Shown here: in pieces, positions 8,433 through 16,106 of the stretch
Numbering within the stretch: the first letter of the stretch is position 1
How the letters are laid out: every line of letters starts with the position of its first letter
NCBI RefSeq assembly: GCF_000758165.1
Contig: NZ_JNUP01000063.1
Coordinates: 1 to 46,512 of the forward strand
DNA length: 46,512 nt
Source: Spirochaeta lutea
GTDB taxonomy: Bacteria; Spirochaetota; Spirochaetia; DSM-27196; Salinispiraceae
Reading direction: 5' to 3'
Program-made: the position numbers and the translations under genes
Notes under the pieces: model-generated
Database searches by the model: none
Told to the model about the DNA's origin: nothing
What the model saw: only the letters and a program-made list of their open reading frames with translations

Positions 8433-9221
8433 CTAGTATAGGGGGGTATACCGGATATCTTCAATGATAATCCCTAGGGCCCCGTCATTCTCAGGGGGCT
8501 GACCCTGGAAGAACCAAAGATTGGTGTGCAGATGAGGGGTTGCGGGAACGGGGACAGGATTTCCAGTGATGGTTTTTTTCCAAATCCAGGATTCGCTGTC
8601 CTGAGTTTCTTCAAGATGTACTGAAAAATCCACCTTACCCGGGTGCCATTGAAACTCTAGGACGAAGGTTCCCCACTGGCGTGGAGGTAATGTTGAGATG
8701 GAATTACCTTCCTTGGAGCTTGGCTGGATCGAAACGTGCACCCAGGGAGTTCCTGGGGAGCCAAAGTAGCCCAGTTCAATATCGATTTCTGAATGGTACT
8801 GGGATGGGTTTTGGTCATAGGTAAAAAAGCCGAAAATCAACCGACTATCCAGCCCCGGTTCGTCAATCCGGAGGCGGATCCGATAGGAACCATAGCCCAC
8901 GGGCTCTTGGCTGATTATCTCGGTGGAGAACCATCGGTTCCGGGAGGGGTGTTTTACCGCGGATAGCTGCAACTCATTTCGTTGAGATTGCTGGATACCC
9001 TCTATTTCTTGAGGCATTAACAAGGCCACACCGTCCCCATCCATAAAATAATTGGGTCCTGGACCCTCCTTCCCCTGGGATCGTCGAACCGTCCATTGAG
9101 TACCTGCAAAGCTGATTGTACGTTCCTGGGTATACGCCGGTTCCACGGTACCTCCAAGAAGACCAACAACTGCCAGAACGAAAGTGATAAGTCTAACCTT
9201 CTGGTTCCCCTGTACATCCAT
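8433..9221 (-). CDS. Exported GH16-family glucanase-like protein
   Basis: 262 residues with a signal peptide (about 1-32: KVRLITFVLAVVGLLGG, then VEPAYTQ). The GH16 catalytic sequence HSEIDIELGYFG places the predicted nucleophile Glu145, Asp147 and acid/base Glu149 in the ExDxE arrangement of lichenase-type GH16 enzymes. GH16 members hydrolyse or transglycosylate beta-glucans and related polymers, and some act on polymers produced by their own host. The gene lies between the barrel protein and the STAS gene, with gaps of 3 and 4 bp and a GGGGAG ribosome-binding site. In this operon it probably trims or modifies the exported polysaccharide in the periplasm or at the surface. Substrate specificity is not deducible. 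Confidence 0.82.
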   Translation of the reverse strand: MDVQGNQKVRLITFVLAVVGLLGGTVEPAYTQERTISFAGTQWTVRRSQGKEGPGPNYFMDGDGVALLMPQEIEGIQQSQRNELQLSAVKHPSRNRWFSTEIISQEPVGYGSYRIRLRIDEPGLDSRLIFGFFTYDQNPSQYHSEIDIELGYFGSPGTPWVHVSIQPSSKEGNSISTLPPRQWGTFVLEFQWHPGKVDFSVHLEETQDSESWIWKKTITGNPVPVPATPHLHTNLWFFQGQPPENDGALGIIIEDIRYTPLY

Positions 9222-9224
9222 GGG

Positions 9225-9980
9225 TTATGACTCCCCGGTTAGGCTTATCTGGTGTGTTTGGAAGTGTACTCTGCCCTGGCGATACTCCCGAGTGTACTGG
9301 TACCCCAGGCGCCACCCGTCCCAAGGCTTGATGCCGAAGCCGCCGAATACCGATACCTTGGTTTGAGGACCCTCCGCTCGGGGCAAAATTGATCCGAAAT
9401 TTCCTCCGGCTGTTATATCAAGCCAAGAAACGGGAGCGAGTCGTACCCAACCGGCAACAGTGAGGTCTGTGGGCTCCAAGGCTGAGAATCCGGCGTATCC
9501 GCGTAGGGTCGCATTCAACCAAGATAATCCCGTAAGGGTGGCCCCACCGCTTACCAGGAGGCTTCTGTTGCCTTGGGGAATAAAGTCCCAGCTCCCGGAA
9601 AGGGATGCCATGAGGTAATACGTAGCTTGTTCAAAGAAGAGATCCATGTACAACTGGTTGTGTACAATCCTTTCGGAACTCAAGCCGATTCCCCAACGGG
9701 CGGTAGAATAAAATGGTCCGCCCCACACCCACAGAGCCCCCATTTCCACGGTATGGCGGTACCAATTCCCCCGGTCCGCTCTAGCTAGGGATGTGTAGAG
9801 CTTCAGGCTGTTCACTGGAATGTATACATATGCCAGATTGTCGCTGAATACTATTCCATCGTCCTTGGGCATTAAGTCCTGGGTTATGCCGAACTGTACC
9901 TGCCCGATAACCGGACTGGTTCCCAGAGCTATGCATGCGGTCAGAACCAATACATACATCCGGGATCGATACCTATTCAA
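9225..9980 (-). CDS. Exported beta-barrel-like outer-membrane protein (YaiO-like)
   Basis: 251 residues from a TTG start at 9978-9980. This start has AGGGGG 6 nt upstream and supplies a basic signal-peptide n-region (NRYRSRM) before the hydrophobic core YVLVLTACIALG; an internal ATG at 9957-9959 is possible. After cleavage near VIGQ the sequence is a series of alternating amphipathic, aromatic-rich strands (ALWVWGGPFYSTARWGIGL; VSVFGGFGIKPWDGWRLGYQYTREY) ending in HQISLTGES, as expected for a small outer-membrane barrel. It resembles the YaiO type in style only. As first gene of the polysaccharide operon it could form the outer-membrane exit or anchor. Confidence 0.68.
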   Translation of the reverse strand: MNRYRSRMYVLVLTACIALGTSPVIGQVQFGITQDLMPKDDGIVFSDNLAYVYIPVNSLKLYTSLARADRGNWYRHTVEMGALWVWGGPFYSTARWGIGLSSERIVHNQLYMDLFFEQATYYLMASLSGSWDFIPQGNRSLLVSGGATLTGLSWLNATLRGYAGFSALEPTDLTVAGWVRLAPVSWLDITAGGNFGSILPRAEGPQTKVSVFGGFGIKPWDGWRLGYQYTREYRQGRVHFQTHQISLTGES

Positions 9981-10017
9981 AAGTGACCCCCTGTGTGTTC
10001 TTCTCGTATCCTTGTTC

Positions 10018-10047
10018 AAGTATGGGGCATGACTCTGGGATTCGCAA
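10018..10047 (-). promoter_or_regulatory. Weak candidate promoter of the polysaccharide operon
   Basis: On the minus strand TTGCGA (10042-10047) and ATACTT (10018-10023) are separated by 18 bp, about 38 bp upstream of the TTG start of the barrel gene. The match is only moderate. Readthrough from galTK, which ends at 10064, is an equally good explanation for expression. Confidence 0.25.
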
Positions 10048-10063
10048 CGTCCTGGGTGAAACC

Positions 10064-11566
10064 TCAGACCTCGTCTAATTCCAGGCTGGGCAGATTCCGG
10101 ATGGTCAGGGGGTGCACCGCCCCGGGGCCGATCCCCGCCTCCATTCGGATCTGGAAGTCGGGCCACAGATCTCGGGGCACATAGGCCTGGATGGTACCCC
10201 CGAAACCCCCGCCGTGCACCCGGCTGACCACCCTGTTCTCCCAGGGCGGCTGGCTTGTAAGGAGTAGCGCCAGGGCGTAGTCCTGGTTTTCCCTCTGGTC
10301 TACCACGTTCTGCAGGTACTCGAAGGAGCTATGGCCTGATTCCCGGACCAGGGCCAAAAATGCCTCTATATTCGGTTTCCTAACGTGGGTTGATTCTCCA
10401 AGGCCGGTTTCTTGACCCTCCTTGGATGGGGGGGGCGCCATTGGGAATTCCGGTTCTTCCGCGGCTCCCCTTGGAGTAGCGCTTGTTCCTCCTGAAATAC
10501 CGTCAGCACCCGCTGCGGCGTCCGTGCCTCCGCGAAAAACGGTCCCGGTCCCAGGTCGATTGATCCCCGGGGCATCCCCCGCGAGGCTCTGGAACATCCG
10601 GGTAACCCGCTGGTTCTCCTGGAAAAAATGTCCGGCCCGGCAGAGGGCCCTTCCGGGCAGCCGGGTGCGCAGGTCAGGTAGAGCCGTCCAGAAATCCCGG
10701 GGATCTATCTGCCCCAGTACCTCCCGCCCCAGGGCCTGAGCCACCAGTTTCATCTCCCGGGGAATGGCAGCGTAGTCGGCTGTCCCGGCGCTGTGGTCGC
10801 TTTGGGTGTCAACAATGCAGAGTTGGTACCCCAGGGCGTTAAAATCCACCTCCAGCCCCTGGATGCCCGGATTCTGGGGATCGGCGAAATCCAGCATAGC
10901 CAGGCCTCCCAGGCTGCAGGCAAGCTGGTCCATGAGCCCGCTGGGTTTACCGAAAAACCGGTTTTCGGCGAACCTTCCGCACAGCGCCCGCCCCACGGCT
11001 CCGAGCTTGCCGGCGTTGTAAAGTCTATCGAGGATGGTAGCCAAGAGTACCTCGATGCAGGCTGAGCTGGATAATCCCGATCCGGGCAGGACGCGGCTGT
11101 CCACCGTGGCATAGAATCCCCCCAGATTCAGGTTCTGATTGCTAAACCAGGCAGCAGTACCGCGGATCAGGGCTTCGGTGGTTCCCTCCTCTGCCCTTTG
11201 GGGATCAAGATTCCCCAGATCGAGATGGTATTCCCGGTTCAGGGTGGTGCTCGTCAGGATGCAGCGCAGATCACCCGTGCCCAGGGGGGTAACGGCGGCC
11301 ACGGCGTCCAGGGTTACCGAACCGGCCAGCACCCGGCCGTGGTTGTGGTCGGTATGGTTTCCCCCGATTTCCGTGCGCCCCGGGGTGGAAAAGAGGCGGA
11401 TCTCCCCCGCGGCGCCGAAGCGGTCCCGGTGGCGGGAAACAAGGTCCGCATACCGCCTGCGCTGCCCGGCCGTCTCATCGTCTGGGTAGAGCCGTTGCAG
11501 GCTTTGATCCAGGGTGCCCCGGGTTATGTAGGTTTCCAGGTCCTGGGGGGTTCGGGGAATCGACAT
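10064..11566 (-). CDS. galK: Galactokinase with a low-complexity insertion
   Basis: 500 residues. It phosphorylates galactose to galactose-1-phosphate in the Leloir pathway. GHMP kinase motifs are clear: the galactokinase signature GRTEIGGNHTDHNHG (63-77), the ATP-binding LPGSGLSSSA (160-169) and the C-terminal HGGGFGGT (451-458). Galactokinases are usually 380-430 residues. The excess is a Gly/Ala/Pro/Thr-rich insertion at about 329-397, between the helical region and a normal C-terminal part. It lacks family features and looks like a flexible loop. The gene follows galT by 5 bp and shares its promoter at 12804-12832. Confidence 0.95.
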   Translation of the reverse strand: MSIPRTPQDLETYITRGTLDQSLQRLYPDDETAGQRRRYADLVSRHRDRFGAAGEIRLFSTPGRTEIGGNHTDHNHGRVLAGSVTLDAVAAVTPLGTGDLRCILTSTTLNREYHLDLGNLDPQRAEEGTTEALIRGTAAWFSNQNLNLGGFYATVDSRVLPGSGLSSSACIEVLLATILDRLYNAGKLGAVGRALCGRFAENRFFGKPSGLMDQLACSLGGLAMLDFADPQNPGIQGLEVDFNALGYQLCIVDTQSDHSAGTADYAAIPREMKLVAQALGREVLGQIDPRDFWTALPDLRTRLPGRALCRAGHFFQENQRVTRMFQSLAGDAPGINRPGTGTVFRGGTDAAAGADGISGGTSATPRGAAEEPEFPMAPPPSKEGQETGLGESTHVRKPNIEAFLALVRESGHSSFEYLQNVVDQRENQDYALALLLTSQPPWENRVVSRVHGGGFGGTIQAYVPRDLWPDFQIRMEAGIGPGAVHPLTIRNLPSLELDEV

Positions 11567-11571
11567 GGTGG

Positions 11572-12642
11572 TTATCCTTTCGGGGTGGAATTGTTAGGGT
11601 GATTCGAATGCTCCCGGTAGTGCACCTCCTCCTGGGACCGGAGAATTTCAGCACTCTGCTCCGGGGTTATATCCCGTTGGGGCATCGCCAAAAGCTCATA
11701 CCCCACCATAAACTTTTTCACATCAGCACTGCGCAGCAAGGGCGGCAGGTAGTGCATATGAAATGTCCAATGGTCCATATTCCCCGAGTTTACCGGGGCC
11801 TGATGCAGACCCATGGAGTAGGGGAAGTCGGTTTGAAAGAGGTTGTCATACCGGATACCCAGGCGGCGGATAAGGTCAGCCAGGGCGGTAATCTGGGATT
11901 CGGTACATTCCCGGATGTCCCGGATCTGGGTTTTCGGCAGCACCATGGTTTCGTAGGGCCAGACAGCCCAGTAGGGAACCAGGGCTGCAAACTCATCGTT
12001 CTGGCAGACAATCCGTTCCCCGGTTTCCAGCTCCCGGGCCAGGTAATCCATGAGCAGATTGCTGCCGTGTTCTCCGCGGTAGGCCCGCTGTCTACTGTCC
12101 TCCCTGGCCGGGATGTCCGGCAGGCAATCCTCTGCCCATATCTGGCCGTGGGGATGGGGATTTGAGCATCCCATGGTACTGCCGTGGTTTTCGAAGATTT
12201 GAATGTGGCGGATCCACCGGTGGCCTGCCAGTTCCTCGTATTCATCCCGCCAGAGCCCCACAACCCCTTCAACCTCTCCCTGACTCATCCGCGGCAGGGT
12301 TAGGTCGTGGCGGGGACTAAAGCAGATAACCTTGCAGATTCCCCGTTCTGCCTGGGCCTGAAACAACCCGGCTTGGATATTACCCAGGGGGGTATCGGCC
12401 AGAAGAGCCGAATAGTCGTTTACAAAGCTGTAGGTTTCGGTATACCGGGGATTCTCAGCTCCCCCGGCCCGGGTGTTCCCCGGACATAGGTAACAGCCCG
12501 GGTCGTAGGAGGGGCGGTTCTCCGGGACGGCGGATTCCCTGCTTCCCTGCCAGGGGCGTTTGGTCCGGTGGGGGCTGACCTTCACCCATTCTCCGCTTAG
12601 GGGGTTAAATCGCCGGTGGGGCTGGCTGTAAAGCTTCTCCAT
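11572..12642 (-). CDS. galT: Galactose-1-phosphate uridylyltransferase
   Basis: 356 residues. It exchanges UMP between UDP-glucose and galactose-1-phosphate. The active-site sequence [11 protein letters not shown] with its His-Pro-His nucleophile motif is present, preceded by [13 protein letters not shown], and the N-terminal cysteine pair (CYLCPGN) fits a structural metal site. The start at 12642 ([14 protein letters not shown]) has AAGGAG 5 nt upstream. A longer frame begins 54 bp earlier, inside the palindromic element, and is less likely. galT leads the galT-galK operon. Its 5' leader contains a complete 106-bp palindromic element. Confidence 0.96.
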   Translation of the reverse strand: MEKLYSQPHRRFNPLSGEWVKVSPHRTKRPWQGSRESAVPENRPSYDPGCYLCPGNTRAGGAENPRYTETYSFVNDYSALLADTPLGNIQAGLFQAQAERGICKVICFSPRHDLTLPRMSQGEVEGVVGLWRDEYEELAGHRWIRHIQIFENHGSTMGCSNPHPHGQIWAEDCLPDIPAREDSRQRAYRGEHGSNLLMDYLARELETGERIVCQNDEFAALVPYWAVWPYETMVLPKTQIRDIRECTESQITALADLIRRLGIRYDNLFQTDFPYSMGLHQAPVNSGNMDHWTFHMHYLPPLLRSADVKKFMVGYELLAMPQRDITPEQSAEILRSQEEVHYREHSNHPNNSTPKG

Positions 12643-12668
12643 GCAAACTCCTTGTTCATGGGTGATCA

Positions 12669-12774
12669 TAGTGCGCAAACGATTGTAACTTTTCATGCCC
12701 TAGACACCATCCCTGGGCCTGGTTCCCGGGATGAGCCGCTATATCTGGTGTAGGTTACAACCTTTTGCGCACTA
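12669..12774. repeat. Full-length palindromic element, copy A (galT leader)
   Basis: A 106-bp element bounded by TAGTGCGCAAACGATTGTAA at left and its near-exact inverse at right (TTACAACCTTTTGCGCACTA), with an inner inverted pair GACACCA/TGGTGT. The left end is 26 bp upstream of the galT ATG, and the galTK promoter lies on the other side, so the element should be transcribed as part of the galT leader. Unlike three other full copies, its flanks show no direct repeat. It shares orientation with the copies at 18214, 20372 and 46329. Confidence 0.9.
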
Positions 12775-12788
12775 TAAATACGTATGCC

Positions 12789-12806
12789 AATGTACGCGTG
12801 TACATT
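12789..12806. promoter_or_regulatory. LacI-family operator palindrome
   Basis: The 18-bp sequence AATGTACGCGTGTACATT has perfect 7-bp arms (AATGTAC/GTACATT) around GCGT, with the central CG typical of LacI/GalR-family operators. It covers the 5' half of the -10 box and the predicted start point of the minus-strand galTK promoter and lies 89 bp upstream of the chosen LacI gene start. Repression of galTK, and probably autoregulation, by the adjacent regulator is the natural inference. Confidence 0.8.
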
Positions 12807-12832
12807 ATAGGGGCCTTTGGGAAATTCTGCAA
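12804..12832 (-). promoter_or_regulatory. galTK promoter
   Basis: On the minus strand TTGCAG (12827-12832) and a perfect TATAAT (12804-12809) are spaced by 17 bp. Transcription would start near 12797, giving a leader of about 155 nt that includes the whole palindromic element. The -10 box overlaps the LacI-type palindrome. Confidence 0.8.
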
Positions 12833-12894
12833 GCCCGCTGGGACAGCCGGAAAAACCCGGGGACTTTTTTATGCATTTGAGCTACCATAGGCGG

Positions 12895-14019
12895 ATGAAA
12901 CCGGACCGCGATGCCGTGGCCCGGCGGGCCGGGGTCAGTTCTGCCACGGTGAGCCGGGTGTTCAACAATCCAGATTCTGTAAGTCCCGAACGCAGAAGCC
13001 GGGTATTAGCTGCGGCCCGTGCCCTGGGCTACCGGCCGAACAAGTACGCCTCTGCCCTGGCTCGGAGCGGATCCGGGCAGATTCTGTTTTTAGACGGCAA
13101 TAAGCTTGCCGCCCACGACCGTCCCAACGCGGCGTTTTACGCTTCCATGTACCGTCAGAGTCTCCTGGCGGTTCTCGAGGTCCTTCAGGACAGCCCCTAC
13201 CATCTGGTCATAGACGGAGAGTGTTCCGGGGTGCAGGGGGCGGAATATGAGGGCATTATCGTGTACGATGCGGATACCCCGGAGCAAATAGAAGCTCTCT
13301 CCGCTCCGGGATTGCCCTTGGTGTTCGGCCACCACCTTCGGGGACTGCCCGGGGGGCGTGCCTGGGGGTACGGGGTGGACAATGAGGCGGGAGGATTTCT
13401 GGCGGCCCGGAAGCTCTTGGATCTGGGCCATAGGCGGATAGCCTATATCACCGGCGGATTATCGGAGATTAGCAGTCATAGAGACCGGCTCCGGGGCTTT
13501 TATTCTGCCATGGAACAAGCGCCCCCGGATGCCACTCCGGGGTTGTTTCCCGGGAACCCGGGCAATCAGGCCCTACCCGATCCTCGGAAGACCCAATGCA
13601 GCCTTCTTGAAGTAGAGGTGGGACCCCGGGGAGGAAGACAGGCGGCTAGGGATCTCCGATCCCGTATTCAGCGGGGGCAGATAACCGCCCTGGGGGTGGT
13701 TAACGATGTAACCGCTTTCGGACTGGTTCAGGAGTTGCTGACCCTGGGGATCCGGATACCCCGAGATGTATCAGTTATCGCCTTTGATAATCTGCCCATT
13801 TTGGATCTGCTGCCCCTGCGGCTGGCGACCTTGGATCTCTGTCTGGCCGAGGTCTACCGTAAGGCCGGCCAGGGGCTGAGGGACCGAATTCGCCGGACTG
13901 TCCCGGGAGGTTCCGAACCCGATGGCCCCGGGCGGGGCGCCGCAGATTTGATTCGCCCGGTGTACATTCCCGGGGATAGTCTGGCACCTCCGGCATCCGG
14001 GGGTGGGAGAGATGAGTAA
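12895..14019 (+). CDS. LacI/GalR-family transcriptional regulator
   Basis: 374 residues from the chosen ATG. The N-terminal HTH has the family hallmark VARRAGVSSATVSRVFNNP, followed by the hinge VLAAARALGYRPN and a periplasmic-binding-protein-like sensor domain (GRAWGYGVDNEAGGFLAARKLLDLGHRRIAYITG split over two lobes; SVIAFDNLPI near the C-terminus). Two in-frame ATGs upstream (12871, 12817) are possible, but this one places the HTH at the usual distance and none has a strong ribosome-binding site. The sensor carries a Pro/Gly-rich insertion after about residue 205. Context (divergent galTK, operator at 12789) suggests a galactose- or galactoside-responsive repressor. Confidence 0.92.
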   Translation: MKPDRDAVARRAGVSSATVSRVFNNPDSVSPERRSRVLAAARALGYRPNKYASALARSGSGQILFLDGNKLAAHDRPNAAFYASMYRQSLLAVLEVLQDSPYHLVIDGECSGVQGAEYEGIIVYDADTPEQIEALSAPGLPLVFGHHLRGLPGGRAWGYGVDNEAGGFLAARKLLDLGHRRIAYITGGLSEISSHRDRLRGFYSAMEQAPPDATPGLFPGNPGNQALPDPRKTQCSLLEVEVGPRGGRQAARDLRSRIQRGQITALGVVNDVTAFGLVQELLTLGIRIPRDVSVIAFDNLPILDLLPLRLATLDLCLAEVYRKAGQGLRDRIRRTVPGGSEPDGPGRGAADLIRPVYIPGDSLAPPASGGGRDE

Positions 14020-14022
14020 GCG

Positions 14023-15387
14023 ATGAGTGGGCATTCGAATCACCCCAAACAAAAACGGCTGGCCTCCCTCACCCAGGACCCCGTTGGACCTACTCTGTTA
14101 AAAATGGTGGTCCCCCAGATGGTTGGGGTGTTCGGGCTGGTGGTCTACCATTTGGTGGATACCTACTATGTGGGACAGCTGGGGACCCTGGAGCTGGCAG
14201 GGGTGAGTTTTACCTTCCCAGTGGTTATGGTGGCCGGATCTTTGGCCCAGGGGATTGCCCAGGGGGCATCGGCTTGGATCAGCCGGGCTATCGGGGCCCA
14301 GAACGGGGAGCGGGTTAAACAGCTAGCTCTCCACGCCCTGGTCCTGGCCTTTGTGCTCAGTTGTGTGGTGAGTATAGCCGGTATTCTGACTATCGACCCG
14401 CTGTTCCGCCTTCTGGGGGCGGATGATGAAACCCTGCCCTTTGTCCGCCAATACATGACGATCTGGTATTCCGGGGTCGGGTTCATCCTCATGACCATCG
14501 TCGGAAACAATATTATCCGCTCCACTGGAGATACCCGGACTCCGGCTGGGATTATGGTGGCGGCGGCGGTACTGAACGCGGTGCTCGATCCCATCCTTAT
14601 CTTTGGTCTGGGGCCCGTGCCGGCCCTGGGAGTGGCCGGGGCGTCCCTGGCTACTGTCGCAGCCAGGAGCCTGACCCTCCTGGGTGCTCTGTGGATTATC
14701 ATTTCCAGGCTCGGGCTTGTGCAGATCCGGCGGGGGATGTGGTTGGGTATCAAAGGCTCCTGGAAGGATATTCTATCCATCGGTGTGCCGGTGAGTGGAA
14801 CCCGGCTCATTGTTCCCCTGGGGGCGGGGCTAATCACCCGGGTGGTTTCCCAGTTCGGGCCGGCCGCTGTGGCAGGCTACGGGGTTGGTAACCGGATGGA
14901 GGTCTTTGCCCTGGCCTTCGGAAATGCCTTGGCCATTGTTATGGGGCCCTTTATCGGGCAGAACCTGGGGGCGGGGAAGAAACAGCGGATAGGCCAGGGC
15001 TTTTGGACGGCCCGGTGGTTCTGCCTCGGGGTGGGCTTGGTGAGTTTCGGGGTGCTGCTGGCGGTGCCCGAACCCTTGGCCGCCTTCTTTAACGACGATC
15101 CCGGGGTGGTCCGGGCAGCAAGTTTGTATATGCGGCTGGTATCCTGGAGTTACGCCTTCCAGAGCTTCTTCATGGTGACCGCAGCTGGTTTGAACGTTAT
15201 GGGCAAGCCTGTTGCTGCTGCGGCCCTGGGAATTCTCCAGATGTTCGGTCTCATGGTTCCCTTGGGATTGCTTGGCTCCCACCTCTTTGCCCTGCCTGGG
15301 CTCTTCACAGCCATCGGCCTATCCTATTTCCTTACCGGAATCGCCGGCCACTGGCTCATTGCAAGGGTGGTACGGGCTGAGTTCTAA
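14023..15387 (+). CDS. MATE-family multidrug/metabolite exporter
   Basis: 454 residues with about 12 hydrophobic segments in two related halves. The N-terminal MATE pattern is clear (PVGPTLLKMVVPQMVGVFGLVVYHLVDTYYVG in two parts, ELAGVSFTFPV, QGASAWISRAIGA), as is the second-half equivalent (YGVGNRMEVFALAFGNALAIVMGPFIGQNLGAGKKQR). MATE proteins expel cationic compounds using Na+ or H+. The gene begins 3 bp after the LacI regulator and is probably cotranscribed with it, an unusual pairing if the regulator's job is galactose control. Substrate unknown. Confidence 0.93.
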   Translation: MSGHSNHPKQKRLASLTQDPVGPTLLKMVVPQMVGVFGLVVYHLVDTYYVGQLGTLELAGVSFTFPVVMVAGSLAQGIAQGASAWISRAIGAQNGERVKQLALHALVLAFVLSCVVSIAGILTIDPLFRLLGADDETLPFVRQYMTIWYSGVGFILMTIVGNNIIRSTGDTRTPAGIMVAAAVLNAVLDPILIFGLGPVPALGVAGASLATVAARSLTLLGALWIIISRLGLVQIRRGMWLGIKGSWKDILSIGVPVSGTRLIVPLGAGLITRVVSQFGPAAVAGYGVGNRMEVFALAFGNALAIVMGPFIGQNLGAGKKQRIGQGFWTARWFCLGVGLVSFGVLLAVPEPLAAFFNDDPGVVRAASLYMRLVSWSYAFQSFFMVTAAGLNVMGKPVAAAALGILQMFGLMVPLGLLGSHLFALPGLFTAIGLSYFLTGIAGHWLIARVVRAEF

Positions 15388-15402
15388 CCTCAGCGGGGGT
15401 AT

Positions 15403-15418
15403 GGAACCCTCGGGTTCC
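15403..15418. terminator. Short inverted repeat between convergent genes
   Basis: GGAACCC (15403-15409) and GGGTTCC (15412-15418) form a short hairpin between the convergent MATE and lipoprotein genes. No strong T-tract follows on either strand, so termination is only possible. Confidence 0.25.
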
Positions 15419-15422
15419 AATC

Positions 15423-15854
15423 CTACCACATGCTGCCACCCAGCTGTTCCTGAAATTCTGGATCTGACAATGCGTTCAGGAAGGATCCCATCATCTCCCC
15501 TGACTGCTCAATTGCCTTTTGTAGTTCCTCTTGGGAAACTGTGCCATCCATGGATTGGGCCTGACCGAGCTTGAATAACTCGTCAAGCTGGGCAGGGGCA
15601 ATGCCCGTTTCTTGGGAAAGCTCCCTCAGGGTCTGATTCAAATCCCCGGCAGCCCCGGGGTTGGTCGGGGAGCTCTGGGGTACGCCCCGGGAATCGGGCC
15701 AGCCGGCCGCTCCCATGGCCTTCATACCGTCAAAGAATGCCTGGGTATCCAGGATTTTTACGGATTGGGTCGGGGTACCGTCCTGGGAACAGGATACCAA
15801 TAGGATGATCGTCAAGAGGGTGCATAGATGGATGAACCGGGTTTTAGAGATCAT
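15423..15854 (-). CDS. Small putative lipoprotein of unknown function
   Basis: 143 residues. The N-terminus is a lipoprotein signal peptide with lipobox LLVSC (predicted lipidated Cys22). The mature part is hydrophilic and Gln/Glu/Gly-rich, with predicted helices (LNQTLRELSQETGIAPAQLDELFKLG; VSQEELQKAIEQSGEMMGSFLNAL given in parts) and no catalytic motif I recognise. An AAGGAG site lies 5 nt before the ATG, and a good promoter (15891-15919) lies upstream, so the gene is probably monocistronic. The product would be membrane-anchored in the envelope. Confidence 0.8.
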   Translation of the reverse strand: MISKTRFIHLCTLLTIILLVSCSQDGTPTQSVKILDTQAFFDGMKAMGAAGWPDSRGVPQSSPTNPGAAGDLNQTLRELSQETGIAPAQLDELFKLGQAQSMDGTVSQEELQKAIEQSGEMMGSFLNALSDPEFQEQLGGSMW

Positions 15855-15890
15855 GGTTGCTCCTTGTTTATGGGGAAAATGCGTAATCTA

Positions 15891-15919
15891 ATGATAGAAG
15901 GTGAATAGTTCTAATACAA
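15891..15919 (-). promoter_or_regulatory. Promoter of the lipoprotein gene
   Basis: On the minus strand TTGTAT (15914-15919) and TATCAT (15891-15896) are spaced by 17 bp in an AT-rich region, about 37-65 bp upstream of the lipoprotein ATG. Confidence 0.55.
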
Positions 15920-15956
15920 TAGTTTTTTTTTCGGTGCTTGTGTTCAAAATGGTTTA

Positions 15957-16040
15957 TAGTGCGCAAAGGATTGTCGCGTTCTCCCGGGCGGCACTACTCC
16001 TGGGGCTGGACCCCAGGTAGCTTCACTCTATTCGAGGTGA
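15957..16040. repeat. Truncated, diverged copy of the palindromic element
   Basis: It begins with the element's left end (TAGTGCGCAAAGGATTGT) and continues through a recognisable diverged centre (GGCGGCACTACTCCTGGGG, then CTTCACTCTATTCGAGGTG), but the right terminal repeat is missing. It lies between the lipoprotein promoter and the terminator of the lemA cluster. Confidence 0.65.
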
Positions 16041-16051
16041 ATATGGACAAG

Positions 16052-16082
16052 AAAAATCCCCGGAACTCTGGGGGTTCCGGGG
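16052..16082 (-). terminator. Intrinsic terminator of the lemA-TPM operon
   Basis: On the minus strand a stem CCCCGGAAC/GTTCCGGGG with a 7-nt loop (16058-16082) is followed by ATTTTT (16052-16057). It lies 24 bp after the stop of the last TPM gene, in classical Rho-independent form. Confidence 0.85.
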
Positions 16083-16106
16083 AAGATATCCCCAAGGGCT
16101 GAAGAA

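Noticed and set aside
12643-12696. 18-residue N-terminal extension of GalT
   Set aside because: The extension begins inside the palindromic element, while the internal ATG has AAGGAG at ideal spacing and gives the usual GalT N-terminus.
12669-12774. Reading the palindromic element as a Rho-independent terminator
   Set aside because: The hairpins lack a T-tract on either side, and in galT the element lies between promoter and gene, where a constitutive terminator would abolish expression.
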